Assembly: GCF_031432315.1 (NCBI RefSeq)
Contig: NZ_JAVKGO010000006.1
Location: forward strand, 1-64,000
From: Serpentinicella sp031432315
Lineage (GTDB): Bacteria > Bacillota > Clostridia > Peptostreptococcales > Natronincolaceae
Direction: 5' to 3'
DNA: 64,000 bases
Each line of letters starts with the position of its first letter. Within the stretch, counting starts at the first letter, position 1. A program made the position numbers and the translations under genes. Positions 53,587 to 62,203 of the stretch are shown one piece after another. The notes beneath the pieces are model-generated. The model made no database searches and was not told the DNA's origin. It worked only from the letters and a program-made list of their open reading frames with translations.

Positions 53587-55011
53587 TTAGACAAAATAAT
53601 AATCAACGATCCCTTGTGCAATAGCTTCTGCAACGTCTTTTTTGTATCCTAAATTCATTAACAGTTTTTCTTCCCTTGGACTAGACAAGTAGGCTGTTTC
53701 TATATGCAATGTACTTACTTTAACGTCTCTCAAGAGATAAAATTCAGCCTCTTTTACACCTCTGTTTATCCTTTGTAAACGAGTAGCCAACTGATTCATG
53801 ATGCTGTTTGCCAGCCTTTTTGCTTGATGATCTCCTGGATAATAATAGATCTCGGTCCCCATTATTTTAGGTTCATCAATATAATTCTGGTGAATAGATA
53901 TAAAAAAATCTGGGCGTTTGCTGTTCGCTAGCGCCGCTCTGCTGCCTAAGGGCACATAGGTATCTTCTTCTCTTGTTAAATAGACTTTAGCCCCTAAGTC
54001 TATCAGTTTCTGTTTTAAGTTATTACTAATTTCTAAGTTGATTTCTTTTTCCCTTAGTCCTGCAGAACTAATATGATCCTCAGATTTCTCGCCGCCATGA
54101 CCAGGATCAATTACTATAGTTTTACCCTCCATTGGCTTATTTATGCTAATTTTTTTTATTCGGCCAACATTTACTCCTGTATAATAATATTTAATAATAT
54201 CCTCTGCAGCTTTTCCTTCCATTGCTAAATTATTTGCCCCAAACAAACATAACCCCAAACCATCACCTTTTCCTTGTGTAAAAAAACGAATTTTCTGTGG
54301 CTTCCAGCTAAACCGAGTTGAGTTTAACCCTAATAATTCAACGATGTCTTTACCCTTAAATTCTTTGCCTCCGATTTTTACTTTTTTTATTCTACCCTCT
54401 TCATCTCTCACTATATCTTCAAAAATATTTTCTATCATCATATTTTTAGTGGAACTGTCTTTTACAAATTTAACGCCTAACTTCTTCTCTATATCTTCTA
54501 TATTGACATCCTTATGATCAATATAGTAGGGCGTATTCCTACACTGATTACAAAGCACTTTTCTCAAATACTTAACTATGTTACCTTCTACATTTTCACT
54601 ATTTTCTGTCGCACCACCACATACTGGGTGAAACTTAGCATTGATTAGTTTGTTATTCAAGTAAATCACTTGGCCATCTGTTTCTGTTATGGCTTTATTT
54701 AGTTTTTCTTTAAAAACATTGAAATCCTTTCCCCAGATATTTTTGTATTTTTCAAGTTCCATAAAATCTGGGTAATTTTCTGTAGAAATATCCGCTTCTT
54801 TATTTGCTCCAATTCCTTTGCCTCCATATAATCTCATTGCCCTTTTTATATTTGTCCTCATTACAATGGCTAAACTTTTTAAGGACTCTATATGAAAGGT
54901 TAGCGGCGCAGAACTGGCTACTAACTCTTTTAACAACTCATCGAAAGGCTTTTTACTCACTATATCTTTTTCTACATCATATATTTTTACTTGTGGTCCT
55001 TCTGTATGCAC
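53587..55011 (-). CDS. Degenerate SpoIID-like domain fused to N-acetylmuramoyl-L-alanine amidase
   Basis: 474-residue fusion. Residues 8-280 follow SpoIID/LytB: VKIYDVEKDIV, SLKSLAIVMRTN, CGGATENSENVEG, GKGDGLGLCLFGA. Where active SpoIID has Val-Ala-x-Glu, this protein has VASSAP, so Ser34 replaces the lytic transglycosylase Glu. The usual GHGVGMSQ His is Asp250. His128 with Cys131, Cys154 and Cys157 could keep a structural zinc. Residues 297-474 are Amidase_3 with intact ligands and catalyst: His305 (IDPGHGGE), Glu321, His374, Glu438. GTG start after GGGGGGAT; an in-frame stop upstream rules out a signal peptide. It probably cuts amide bonds of peptidoglycan; how it leaves the cytoplasm is unclear. 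Confidence 0.85.
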   Translation of the reverse strand: MHTEGPQVKIYDVEKDIVSKKPFDELLKELVASSAPLTFHIESLKSLAIVMRTNIKRAMRLYGGKGIGANKEADISTENYPDFMELEKYKNIWGKDFNVFKEKLNKAITETDGQVIYLNNKLINAKFHPVCGGATENSENVEGNIVKYLRKVLCNQCRNTPYYIDHKDVNIEDIEKKLGVKFVKDSSTKNMMIENIFEDIVRDEEGRIKKVKIGGKEFKGKDIVELLGLNSTRFSWKPQKIRFFTQGKGDGLGLCLFGANNLAMEGKAAEDIIKYYYTGVNVGRIKKISINKPMEGKTIVIDPGHGGEKSEDHISSAGLREKEINLEISNNLKQKLIDLGAKVYLTREEDTYVPLGSRAALANSKRPDFFISIHQNYIDEPKIMGTEIYYYPGDHQAKRLANSIMNQLATRLQRINRGVKEAEFYLLRDVKVSTLHIETAYLSSPREEKLLMNLGYKKDVAEAIAQGIVDYYFV

Positions 55012-55241
55012 AACCTCTATCCCCCCTATTCTTTTGAATTTTTAAGCATTTCAGTGTAACCGTAGTATATAATATGTTAAGTTATTCGCTACTGTGCATA
55101 TTTTTCTTTGTATTATCATACATATACTGTTTGAGTAAATTTATTAGATACATTTTCTTACTTGCTTATTTTTTTATTATTTGTTAAAACTAAACTAAAA
55201 GAAATTTACTTTTAAAAATAATCTTTTGGAGGCTAACTATC

Positions 55242-55490
55242 GTGAATATAAAAATTTATGAACACCTCTGTTGTAGGGGAAGCACATTGGAATATGTTTT
55301 GTTACGAGCTATGGAAGAATTAAACATTGATATTAACTATGAACTAATTTCGGATATGCAGGCTATATTAAACCAAGGGATTGTATCTCCACCTGCCCTT
55401 GTGATTGATGGTAAAATTTATTTGTCTGGTCGTATTCCAAGTGTAGATCAAGTTAAATCGGCACTTCTGACAGCTTCAGAAAACAAATAA
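55242..55490 (+). CDS. Glutaredoxin-like thioredoxin-fold protein with vicinal cysteines
   Basis: An 82-residue protein like the small redox-active disulfide family (MTH895/TM0996). It has a first strand MNIKIYEHLCC, helix, DMQAILNQGIVSPPALVIDGKIY with the cis-proline (SPPALVIDG), and a last helix VDQVKSALL. The usual CxxC is replaced by Cys10-Cys11-Arg-Gly, so the dithiol is adjacent cysteines or the second Cys is lost. GTG start after TTGGAGG. Plus strand, with a strong terminator downstream. Partner unknown. Confidence 0.8.
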   Translation: MNIKIYEHLCCRGSTLEYVLLRAMEELNIDINYELISDMQAILNQGIVSPPALVIDGKIYLSGRIPSVDQVKSALLTASENK

Positions 55491-55544
55491 AGTATTAATA
55501 TTAACCTTAGCTCATTTCATTTGTTAATTATGTTATCCAACTTA

Positions 55545-55597
55545 AATAGCAATAAAAAAATCACTTATCTCTCATAAGTGATTTTTTTATTGCTATT
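55545..55597. terminator. 24-bp bidirectional terminator
   Basis: Perfect arms 55545-55568 and 55574-55597 (core ATCACTTAT/ATAAGTGAT, A7 and T7 runs inside), loop CTCTC. It lies between convergent genes, and the right end reaches the pepA stop codon. Confidence 0.92.
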
Positions 55598-57092
55598 ATT
55601 TTTCTAAACTTTTTGCCAAGTAATACAGAGTTCTTACGCCAACACCTGTACCGCCTTTATGAGTGTATCCTTTTTCTTTTGTTGCTCTTGCAGTTCCTGC
55701 GATATCCATGTGCACCCAAGGTGTCTCACCAATGAATTCACCTATAAAAAGTCCTGCTGTAATTGTTCCTGCATCTCTTCCACCAATATTTTTTATGTCT
55801 GCAATGTCACTTTTTATTAGTTCACCGTACTCTGAGTCCGCTGGCAACTGCCAAACCTTTTCACCAGCTTCATCTGCTGATTGCTTCAGTTTTTCTACCC
55901 ATATTTTATTATTTGTAATTAAAGCTGTCGTTATAGCCCCTAGAGCAACTACACAAGCCCCAGTTAATGTAGCTAAATCAACTATTTTTGTTGCACCTAG
56001 CTTCTTGGCATAGCTTACACAATCAGCTAAAACAAGTCTTCCTTCAGCATCTGTATTAAGTATTTCTACTGTTTTACCAGTCATTGATGTAATAATATCC
56101 CCAGGCTTCATTGCCCTGCCTGATGGCATATTTTCACATAGTCCTAATATACCGATGATATTTGTCTTGGGTTTTAATCTTCCTATAGCATCCATAGCAC
56201 CTAAAACAGCTGCAGATCCACCCATATCTGTTTTCATCTCATCCATTCCTGCTCCAGGTTTTAATGAAATTCCCCCTGAATCAAAGGTAATTCCCTTTCC
56301 TACAAATGCGGTGTACTCATCATCTTTTTTGCCGCCTTCATATTTCATCACTACAAGTTTTGGAGGCTCTTCTGATCCTTGAGCAACTCCTAAGAAACAA
56401 CCCATTCCAAGTTTTCTCATATCTTCTTCTTCTAAAACTTCTACCTGGATTCCGTGTTGTTTTCCAATGTCTATGGCCCTACTGGCCATTTCTTTAGGCG
56501 TTAGCACGTTTCCTGGCTCATTCACTAAATCTCTTGCTAACATTGTCGACATTGCTAAATTTTTACCTAGATCAATTCCTTCCTCTACTAGAGTTTTGTT
56601 TTCAATGCTTTTATTCAAAATTAATAAGTCCGTTACAGTGACTTGTGCTTTATCTGATGATTTATATTTATTAAATTCATATAATCCAAGTAGCCCTCCT
56701 TCACAAAGCGCACTTGTTGCTTTTTTAGGGCACAAACCTTCTACTTGATCTATGAAATTAATACCAACTGATTTGCATTTTAGCTTTTTTGCTAGCTTTA
56801 AACCAATTGCTGTAGCTGCTCTGATGCTTTCTTCTTGAAATTTTTCTTTTTTTCCAAAACCTACAAGTATTATTTTTTTTGCAGAAATTTTACCAAAAGT
56901 ATGTACCACCATTGTTTCCTTTTCTTTTCCTGTAAATTCCTGATTGCGTACTAATTCTTGTATTGCTTCCCCTAAGTTTTGATCTGTTTCTTGTAATGCT
57001 TCAGGAAGACTGTGGTCGTCTTCGAAAATACCTACTATAATCCCATCTACTAGAATATTCTTTAAACTTTCATTTGCATTTTTTATTATCAA
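55596..57092 (-). CDS. pepA: Leucyl aminopeptidase (M17)
   Basis: Cytosolic metallo-aminopeptidase that trims N-terminal residues. The C-terminal M17 domain carries the two-metal site: VGKGITFDSGGISLKPG, DMGGSAAVLGAMDAIG and the signature NTDAEGRLVLADC. N-terminal macro-like domain present. About 498 residues. The frame opens at 57161, but only the TTG at 57092 (MIIKNANESLKN) has a site, TTGGAGGTGG, six bases before. It stands alone and is convergent with the glutaredoxin-like gene. Confidence 0.95.
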   Translation of the reverse strand: MIIKNANESLKNILVDGIIVGIFEDDHSLPEALQETDQNLGEAIQELVRNQEFTGKEKETMVVHTFGKISAKKIILVGFGKKEKFQEESIRAATAIGLKLAKKLKCKSVGINFIDQVEGLCPKKATSALCEGGLLGLYEFNKYKSSDKAQVTVTDLLILNKSIENKTLVEEGIDLGKNLAMSTMLARDLVNEPGNVLTPKEMASRAIDIGKQHGIQVEVLEEEDMRKLGMGCFLGVAQGSEEPPKLVVMKYEGGKKDDEYTAFVGKGITFDSGGISLKPGAGMDEMKTDMGGSAAVLGAMDAIGRLKPKTNIIGILGLCENMPSGRAMKPGDIITSMTGKTVEILNTDAEGRLVLADCVSYAKKLGATKIVDLATLTGACVVALGAITTALITNNKIWVEKLKQSADEAGEKVWQLPADSEYGELIKSDIADIKNIGGRDAGTITAGLFIGEFIGETPWVHMDIAGTARATKEKGYTHKGGTGVGVRTLYYLAKSLEK

Positions 57093-57256
57093 AATGTTCC
57101 ACCTCCAATTAGAATTATATGACAATATCTTTATTTTTTCAAAGTAAAATGATAATAACAATAAAATAGTGCTAAACTTAATTCAATTTATTATGTGTTT
57201 TTATTGCTGTATTATTCAAAACTACTTAGTATATTTGTTTATAAAATTTTCTCAGC

Positions 57257-57303
57257 CAAAAAAAATAACCAAAGTTTTAGTTTTAAAAACTTTGGTTATT
57301 TTT
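57257..57303 (-). terminator. Terminator of FMN-repeat gene
   Basis: 18-bp stem AAAAATAACCAAAGTTTT/AAAACTTTGGTTATTTTT (57261-57303), T tract on the minus strand. Confidence 0.9.
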
Positions 57304-57321
57304 CAATATATTATCTGCTTG

Positions 57322-58164
57322 TTATTGTTTTGATAAAGCATCTTCTACTGCTTCTATGGTTCCTTCACTAGACAAAGTCGCGCCAGTTACAACATCTACT
57401 TCAGTACTTTGAGTTTCTAAGATTGCTTCAATTACCTCTTCAGCCGCACTATCTCCAAAGTCTGGTGTATCATTTATTTCAAAGATTCTAATAGCGTGAA
57501 TCCCTTCTTCGTCAGCTTTAACTCGAACTCTAATCTCGCCATCGTAACCTTGTCCTACACCTTCGACGCCATATTGTGCTTCTAGTGCATTTTCTACTGC
57601 CTCTATTAACCCTTCACTGGATAGGGTTGCACCAGACACAACATCTACTTCTGTTGTTTGGTTTTCTAAGATTTGTGCAATTGTTTTTTCTATTGCGTTA
57701 TCTCCTAAATTTTCAGTTTCATTCATTTCTATTACATCAATAGCCGTAAACTCATTACCATCATGCTTAAGGTTTACTTTAATTTCACCACCATAGCCTT
57801 GTCCTACACCTTCGACTCCAAAGTGCTTAACCAAAGCATCACTTACGGCTTCAATGGTTCCTTCACTGGAAACAGTAGCACCGGATACTGTATCTACATC
57901 TGTAGACTGAGCATCTATTATTTTTTCTATGGTTTTTTCTATTGCCTCATCGCCTAAGTTTGCGGTTTCATTCATTTCTATAATGTTAATCGCCGTAATC
58001 TTATCTTCTCTCATAGAGACTTCTAGTTCTATATTTCCACCGTAACCTTGACCTATACCTATATATCGATCAGCTTCCTCTGGTCTTAAAGCAGCAACGC
58101 CCAATAAAAATACAATGGATATTAAAGGTAACAGTATAATAGCTATCTTTTGTTGTTTTTCCAT
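57322..58164 (-). CDS. Membrane-anchored protein with three FMN-binding repeats
   Basis: 280 residues: an N-terminal signal anchor (residues 7-26, IAIILLPLISIVFLLGVAAL), then three copies of an FMN_bind domain at about residues 38-120, 121-203 and 204-280. Each begins GQGYxGEI and carries the flavinylation motif SGAT or TGAT, with acceptor threonines at 97, 180 and 263, exactly 83 apart. By analogy with NqrC/RnfG and Listeria PplA, ApbE would attach FMN covalently and the protein would pass electrons outside the membrane. The ATG at 58164 has AGGAGGTG; the longer frame to 58278 crosses the upstream terminator. No apbE, Rnf or Nqr gene is in the window. Confidence 0.88.
   Translation of the reverse strand: MEKQQKIAIILLPLISIVFLLGVAALRPEEADRYIGIGQGYGGNIELEVSMREDKITAINIIEMNETANLGDEAIEKTIEKIIDAQSTDVDTVSGATVSSEGTIEAVSDALVKHFGVEGVGQGYGGEIKVNLKHDGNEFTAIDVIEMNETENLGDNAIEKTIAQILENQTTEVDVVSGATLSSEGLIEAVENALEAQYGVEGVGQGYDGEIRVRVKADEEGIHAIRIFEINDTPDFGDSAAEEVIEAILETQSTEVDVVTGATLSSEGTIEAVEDALSKQ
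57325..58053 (-). repeat. Three tandem ~249-bp coding repeats (FMN domains)
   Basis: Units at 57805-58053, 57556-57804 and 57325-57555 encode 83, 83 and 77 residues. Shared blocks include GQGY, EMNET or EINDT, STEVDVVSGATLSSEG and IEAVxDAL. The last two units are most alike in the 3' half, pointing to internal duplication. Confidence 0.9.
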
Positions 58165-58204
58165 ACAAACTACACCTCCTAGTGTTTTCCTTAAATAGAA
58201 TAAC

Positions 58205-58236
58205 ACAAAAACCCGTTTTTTAAAACGGGTTTTTGA
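58205..58236 (-). terminator. Terminator of splB
   Basis: 13-bp stem AAAAACCCGTTTT/AAAACGGGTTTTT with a 2-base loop (58207-58234), T tract on the minus strand. It separates splB from the FMN-repeat gene only 41 bases before the latter, so that gene needs a promoter within or past the hairpin. Confidence 0.85.
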
Positions 58237-58290
58237 TAAAAAATTGTCAAAAAATAAAGGTATATAATGGTTTACCAATATCGTTTATGC

Positions 58291-59316
58291 TCACGTAAAA
58301 TATTGTATGTGACTTCTTGAAAAAAGTTTCTTAATTAAACCCTCGATATAACCCTTTACTTCATTGATATCTTCTTTTGGGTAAACGTATTTTGTCCGGC
58401 CGTATTTACCCCATTTTTTAGTTCGCTCCTCAGGATTCATTTCAAGCTTCGTATTTGGAAAGCGCTCTTCAATGACGTTTTTAGCATTCATCGTAAAACG
58501 ATGTTGGATTAACTCAAATGTAATTGTGCTGTTTCTCTTTGATGGTAAGGCTTCATATAATTTTTCTAACAATTCTTTATACTCTTCACGCCAATTTTCG
58601 TGAATCATAATTGGTGCAATAATAAAACCTAAAGGAAAACCAGCTTCTCCAACTTTATTAGCAGCTTTAAAACGGGCATCTAGTGAGTGTACGTTGTGTT
58701 CGAAATTCTTCGTGACATACTCTGAATTAATACTAAAACGAAATCTTGTATGACCATTATGTTTTACATTCAGAAGAGCGTCCACATTTGCATATTTTGT
58801 CACTACTCTAAGACGGCCTTTATCTAAGGTTCCAAAATGTTGAATTGTATCCTTTAATGTTCCAGTAATATGTTCAACAGCTAAAGGGTCTCCTGTACTT
58901 GCTGCTTCAAACATAGTAGCATGAGGCAATCGTTTTTCTATATGCTTTTCAACCGTGTCAAAAATATCATCCAGGTTTACATATACTCTTACATAGGGTT
59001 TTTTCCCCTGGGTGCTAAATAAGTAGCAATACTCACAACTTCCTGGACAATTGGTCATAAGAGAGAATTGATAGTGGGCCGAGGGTTTGCAAACATCAAA
59101 TTTCATGCTTCTTTTTGTCCCTACTACTAATGTTTTTTTTGCAGAGGCATATTTTTCTTTTTCATCTTTTCCCGGTAAATCCCTTACTTGGTTATGGGAC
59201 GTTGTCTGTAAAATCGGTATGCTTTTACTTTTACAATAATCCAAAACTCGTTGCCCTACCGCTGTGTTTTTTGCTGTCGGTTCAAAGTATACTCTATCCG
59301 GTGTCCAAAGTTTCAA
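58291..59316 (-). CDS. splB: Spore photoproduct lyase
   Basis: Radical SAM enzyme that reverses the spore photoproduct thymine dimer during germination. The cluster motif is CPGSCEYCY (CxxxCxxC). Other family parts are MKFDVCKPSAHYQFSLMTN, FEAASTGDPLAVEHITG and FRFSINSEYV. 341 residues, normal. TTG start after GGAGGAAA. It ends with a strong terminator and lies 77 bases after the thiolase. A cysteine near the end, seen in some homologues as H-atom donor, would be the one in KFDVCKPS (N-terminal half). Confidence 0.95.
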   Translation of the reverse strand: MKLWTPDRVYFEPTAKNTAVGQRVLDYCKSKSIPILQTTSHNQVRDLPGKDEKEKYASAKKTLVVGTKRSMKFDVCKPSAHYQFSLMTNCPGSCEYCYLFSTQGKKPYVRVYVNLDDIFDTVEKHIEKRLPHATMFEAASTGDPLAVEHITGTLKDTIQHFGTLDKGRLRVVTKYANVDALLNVKHNGHTRFRFSINSEYVTKNFEHNVHSLDARFKAANKVGEAGFPLGFIIAPIMIHENWREEYKELLEKLYEALPSKRNSTITFELIQHRFTMNAKNVIEERFPNTKLEMNPEERTKKWGKYGRTKYVYPKEDINEVKGYIEGLIKKLFSRSHIQYFT

Positions 59317-59393
59317 AGCATTTCCTCCATAATAATCTTAGATATTACCAAAGTATCATTCTAACTTTACAATTTCTAGTTCAATATAATACT

Positions 59394-60572
59394 TTAAGTT
59401 CTTTCAACTAGTACCGAGGTACCCATTCCCCCACCTATACATAATGTTGCTAAGCCTTTTTTTGCATCTCTATGTTCCATTGCGTGTAACAAGGTTACTA
59501 AAATTCTCGCACCACTGGCACCAACCGGATGCCCTAAAGCAATTGCTCCCCCGTGAACGTTAACAATGTCCATGTTAAAGTTTAATCCTTTCGCTACAGA
59601 TATGGCTTGTGCAGCAAAGGCTTCGTTCGCTTCAATTAAATCTAAGTCTTCTACTTTCCAACCGGTTTTCTTAAAAACTTTTTCCGTTGCTGGCACAGGT
59701 CCATAGCCCATAATTGATGGATCTACACCTCCTGATGCATAACCAGCTAACTTTGCTAAAGGTTTTATCCCTAGCTCTTTTGCTTTATCCGCACTCATAA
59801 GAACTACCGCCGCAGCACCATCATTAATTCCCGATGCATTCCCCGCAGTTACAGATCCTTCTTTTTTAAATGCAGGTCTAAGTTTTAGTAACGAATCAAT
59901 CGTTACCCCGTGTTTAATGTATTCATCTTTATCTATGACAACTTCACCTTTTCTTGACTTGACCGTCACAGGAACTATTTCTTTATCAAATAGCCCTTCT
60001 TTTTGCGCTTTTTCAGCTTTATTTTGGCTGTCTCTTGCAAACTCATCCTGTTCTTGTCTTGTAATATTGTATTTCTCAACTAGATTTTCTGCTGTAACCC
60101 CCATATGATAGTCATTAAATGCACAACTTAATGTGTCATGTATAAGGGTATCTTGCATTTCAACATGTCCCATTTTTGATCCAAAACGCATTTGTTTAGA
60201 TACATAAGGTGCTTGAGACATACTTTCTGTTCCACCTGCTACAACTATATCATTGTCTCCTGACAAAATTGTTTGAGCAGCCAGAGAAACTGTACGAAGC
60301 CCAGAACCACAAAGCATATTTACAGTCATGGATGTCACTTCATATGGTATTCCTGCTTTCGCAGCTGCTTGTCTAGCAATATTTTGTTTATTGCCGGCTT
60401 GATTAATACAGCCGATAAATACTTCTTCAACTTGGTCAGGTTTTACCCCACCCCTTTCCAAAGCTGCTTTGATGGCTACGCCACCTAACTCTGCGGCGCT
60501 TACGTCCTTTAATACACCACCAAAACTCCCTATAGGGGTTCTTGCTGCTGACACAATTACTACTTCTTTCAT
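59394..60572 (-). CDS. Acetyl-CoA C-acetyltransferase (thiolase), copy 2
   Basis: Condenses two acetyl-CoA or cleaves acetoacetyl-CoA. Active-site Cys in NMLCGSGLRTVSLAAQ, His in NVHGGAIALGHPVGASGARI, second Cys in ATLCIGGGMGTSV. 392 residues after the ATG at 60572 (GAGAGGTGG upstream); a GTG four codons earlier overlaps the site. Very similar along its whole length to the thiolase at 60756-61934, so a tandem duplication. It has a separate upstream region with a GCACT/AGTGC dyad and no sigma-54 motif. Confidence 0.95.
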   Translation of the reverse strand: MKEVVIVSAARTPIGSFGGVLKDVSAAELGGVAIKAALERGGVKPDQVEEVFIGCINQAGNKQNIARQAAAKAGIPYEVTSMTVNMLCGSGLRTVSLAAQTILSGDNDIVVAGGTESMSQAPYVSKQMRFGSKMGHVEMQDTLIHDTLSCAFNDYHMGVTAENLVEKYNITRQEQDEFARDSQNKAEKAQKEGLFDKEIVPVTVKSRKGEVVIDKDEYIKHGVTIDSLLKLRPAFKKEGSVTAGNASGINDGAAAVVLMSADKAKELGIKPLAKLAGYASGGVDPSIMGYGPVPATEKVFKKTGWKVEDLDLIEANEAFAAQAISVAKGLNFNMDIVNVHGGAIALGHPVGASGARILVTLLHAMEHRDAKKGLATLCIGGGMGTSVLVERT

Positions 60573-60606
60573 ATAAATATCCACCTCTCAAAATTTAGTA
60601 TATCTG

Positions 60607-60618
60607 GCACTACAGTGC
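60607..60618. promoter_or_regulatory. GCACT-AC-AGTGC dyad upstream of thiolase copy 2
   Basis: Perfect 5-bp arms, 35 bases before the thiolase start, just upstream of a TATACT that could be a -10 box. Possible operator; short enough to be chance. Confidence 0.3.
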
Positions 60619-60684
60619 TTTTAAAAGTTTTGCCAAATGTCAAAAAATTATGCTTAGTTATATATTTTAGATGAATTTATATCA

Positions 60685-60729
60685 ATACAAAAAAAACAAC
60701 CTACACTTAAGATAAGTGTAGGTTGTTTT
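60685..60729 (-). terminator. Terminator of thiolase copy 1
   Basis: 17-bp stem AAAACAACCTACACTTA/TAAGTGTAGGTTGTTTT, loop of three, long T tract on the minus strand (60685-60729). Confidence 0.92.
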
Positions 60730-60755
60730 ATAAGTAAGACTATTATTTATTTAAA

Positions 60756-61934
60756 TTACTCTTTTTCTACAAGTAGCGTTGTACCCATTCCGCCACCAAT
60801 ACATAATGTTGCTAAACCTTTTTTCGCATTTCTATCTTCCATTGCGTAAAGTAATGTTGTTAAGATTCTCGCTCCACTTGCTCCAACTGGATGTCCTAGT
60901 GCGATCGCCCCACCGTTTACATTTGTTATTTCTGGGTTAAATCCTAGTCCTTTTGCAACAGATAATGATTGAGCAGCAAAAGCTTCGTTTGACTCAATTA
61001 AGTCAATATCTTCTACTGTCCAACCAGCTTTTGCTAATGCTTTTTCACAAGCAGGAACTGGTCCGTATCCCATTATAGAAGGATCTACTCCAGCGTTTGC
61101 AAATCCTTTAATAGTTGCTAATGGCTTGATGCCTAATTCTTTTGCTTTTTCAGCACTCATAACAACAATTGCTGCTGCACCATCATTGATTCCTGATGCA
61201 TTTCCTGCAGTTACTGTTCCGTCTTTTTTGAATGCTGGTCTTTGTTTTTGTAAAGACTCTAATGTTGCACCATGCTTTATGTATTCATCTTTATCAACAA
61301 CAACGTCGCCTTTTCTTGATTTAATCGTTACTGGAACGATTTCTTTATCAAATAAACCAGCTTTTTGAGCAGCTTCTGCTTTGTTTTGACTTGCTACAGC
61401 AAATGCATCTTGCTCTTCTCTTGAAATTTCATATTTTTCTGCTAAGTTTTCAGCAGTAATTCCCATATGGAATCCACCAAAAGCATCTGTTAATGCATCG
61501 TTAATCATTGAATCAAGAACTTTATCATGACCCATTCTCATTCCCCATCTTGCTTTTGGTAATAAGTATGGTGATTGACTCATGCTCTCAGTACCACCAG
61601 CAACAACGATATCATTGTCACCTGTCATAATTGTTTGCGCTGCTAACGATACAGATCTAAGTCCTGATCCACATAAAATGTTAAGTGCAGTTGCTGGAAC
61701 TTCTTGAGGAACACCTGCATTCATTGATGCTTGTCTAGCAACATTTTGCCCTGCTCCTGCTTGTAAAATACAACCCATGTATACTTCATCAACTTGCTCA
61801 CCTTTAACCCCAGCTCTGTTTAAAGCTTCTTTTATTGCTGTCGCTCCTAAGTCTGCTGCTGATACTTTAGCTAATGCGCCATTAAAACTTCCAATAGGTG
61901 TTCTTACTGCACTTGCAATTACAACTTCTCTCAT
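60756..61934 (-). CDS. thlA: Acetyl-CoA C-acetyltransferase (thiolase), copy 1
   Basis: Same reaction as copy 2. Cys in NILCGSGLRSVSLAAQ, His in NVNGGAIALGHPVGASGARI and Cys in ATLCIGGGMGTTL. 392 residues, complete. GAAAGGTGG before the ATG. A -24/-12 sigma-54 promoter lies about 90 bases upstream (62025-62040), so this copy is probably controlled with the distant CoA-transferase operon. Closed by a strong terminator, which separates it from copy 2. Confidence 0.96.
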   Translation of the reverse strand: MREVVIASAVRTPIGSFNGALAKVSAADLGATAIKEALNRAGVKGEQVDEVYMGCILQAGAGQNVARQASMNAGVPQEVPATALNILCGSGLRSVSLAAQTIMTGDNDIVVAGGTESMSQSPYLLPKARWGMRMGHDKVLDSMINDALTDAFGGFHMGITAENLAEKYEISREEQDAFAVASQNKAEAAQKAGLFDKEIVPVTIKSRKGDVVVDKDEYIKHGATLESLQKQRPAFKKDGTVTAGNASGINDGAAAIVVMSAEKAKELGIKPLATIKGFANAGVDPSIMGYGPVPACEKALAKAGWTVEDIDLIESNEAFAAQSLSVAKGLGFNPEITNVNGGAIALGHPVGASGARILTTLLYAMEDRNAKKGLATLCIGGGMGTTLLVEKE

Positions 61935-62024
61935 AATTTTTATCCACCTTTCTAAAATTATAAAATTTACTTAGCTAGTTGTTCTAGCTAAATATAACTA
62001 AATCAAATTCTCCCCATTGAGTAA

Positions 62025-62040
62025 TGCAAGTTATATGCCA
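62025..62040 (-). promoter_or_regulatory. Sigma-54 (-24/-12) promoter of thiolase copy 1
   Basis: Minus-strand TGGCATATAACTTGCA keeps the invariant GG and GC at the exact 10-base separation and matches TGGCA...TTGCA. Two positions (CG to TA) differ from consensus. 62041-62203 carries the AI-2E gene terminator and AT-rich sequence. Confidence 0.75.
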
Positions 62041-62057
62041 CTTTAACATAGAAAAGA

Positions 62058-62088
62058 CCCCAGGAAAGTTATATTACATATCCTGTGG
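62058..62088 (-). terminator. Terminator of AI-2E family gene
   Basis: CCACAGGA pairs with TCCTGGGG (one mismatch) followed by TCTTTTC on the minus strand; it sits just ahead of the sigma-54 promoter. Confidence 0.5.
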
Positions 62089-62203
62089 CCATATTGTTTG
62101 AAACTTAGCGTGTCCCATTATTTTTTCTTTTTTTACAATTTTCTACTTTTCAAACCACTTAGTCCTTATTTTAAAAAGTGTCTGTTTTCTTATAGTACAT
62201 GTG

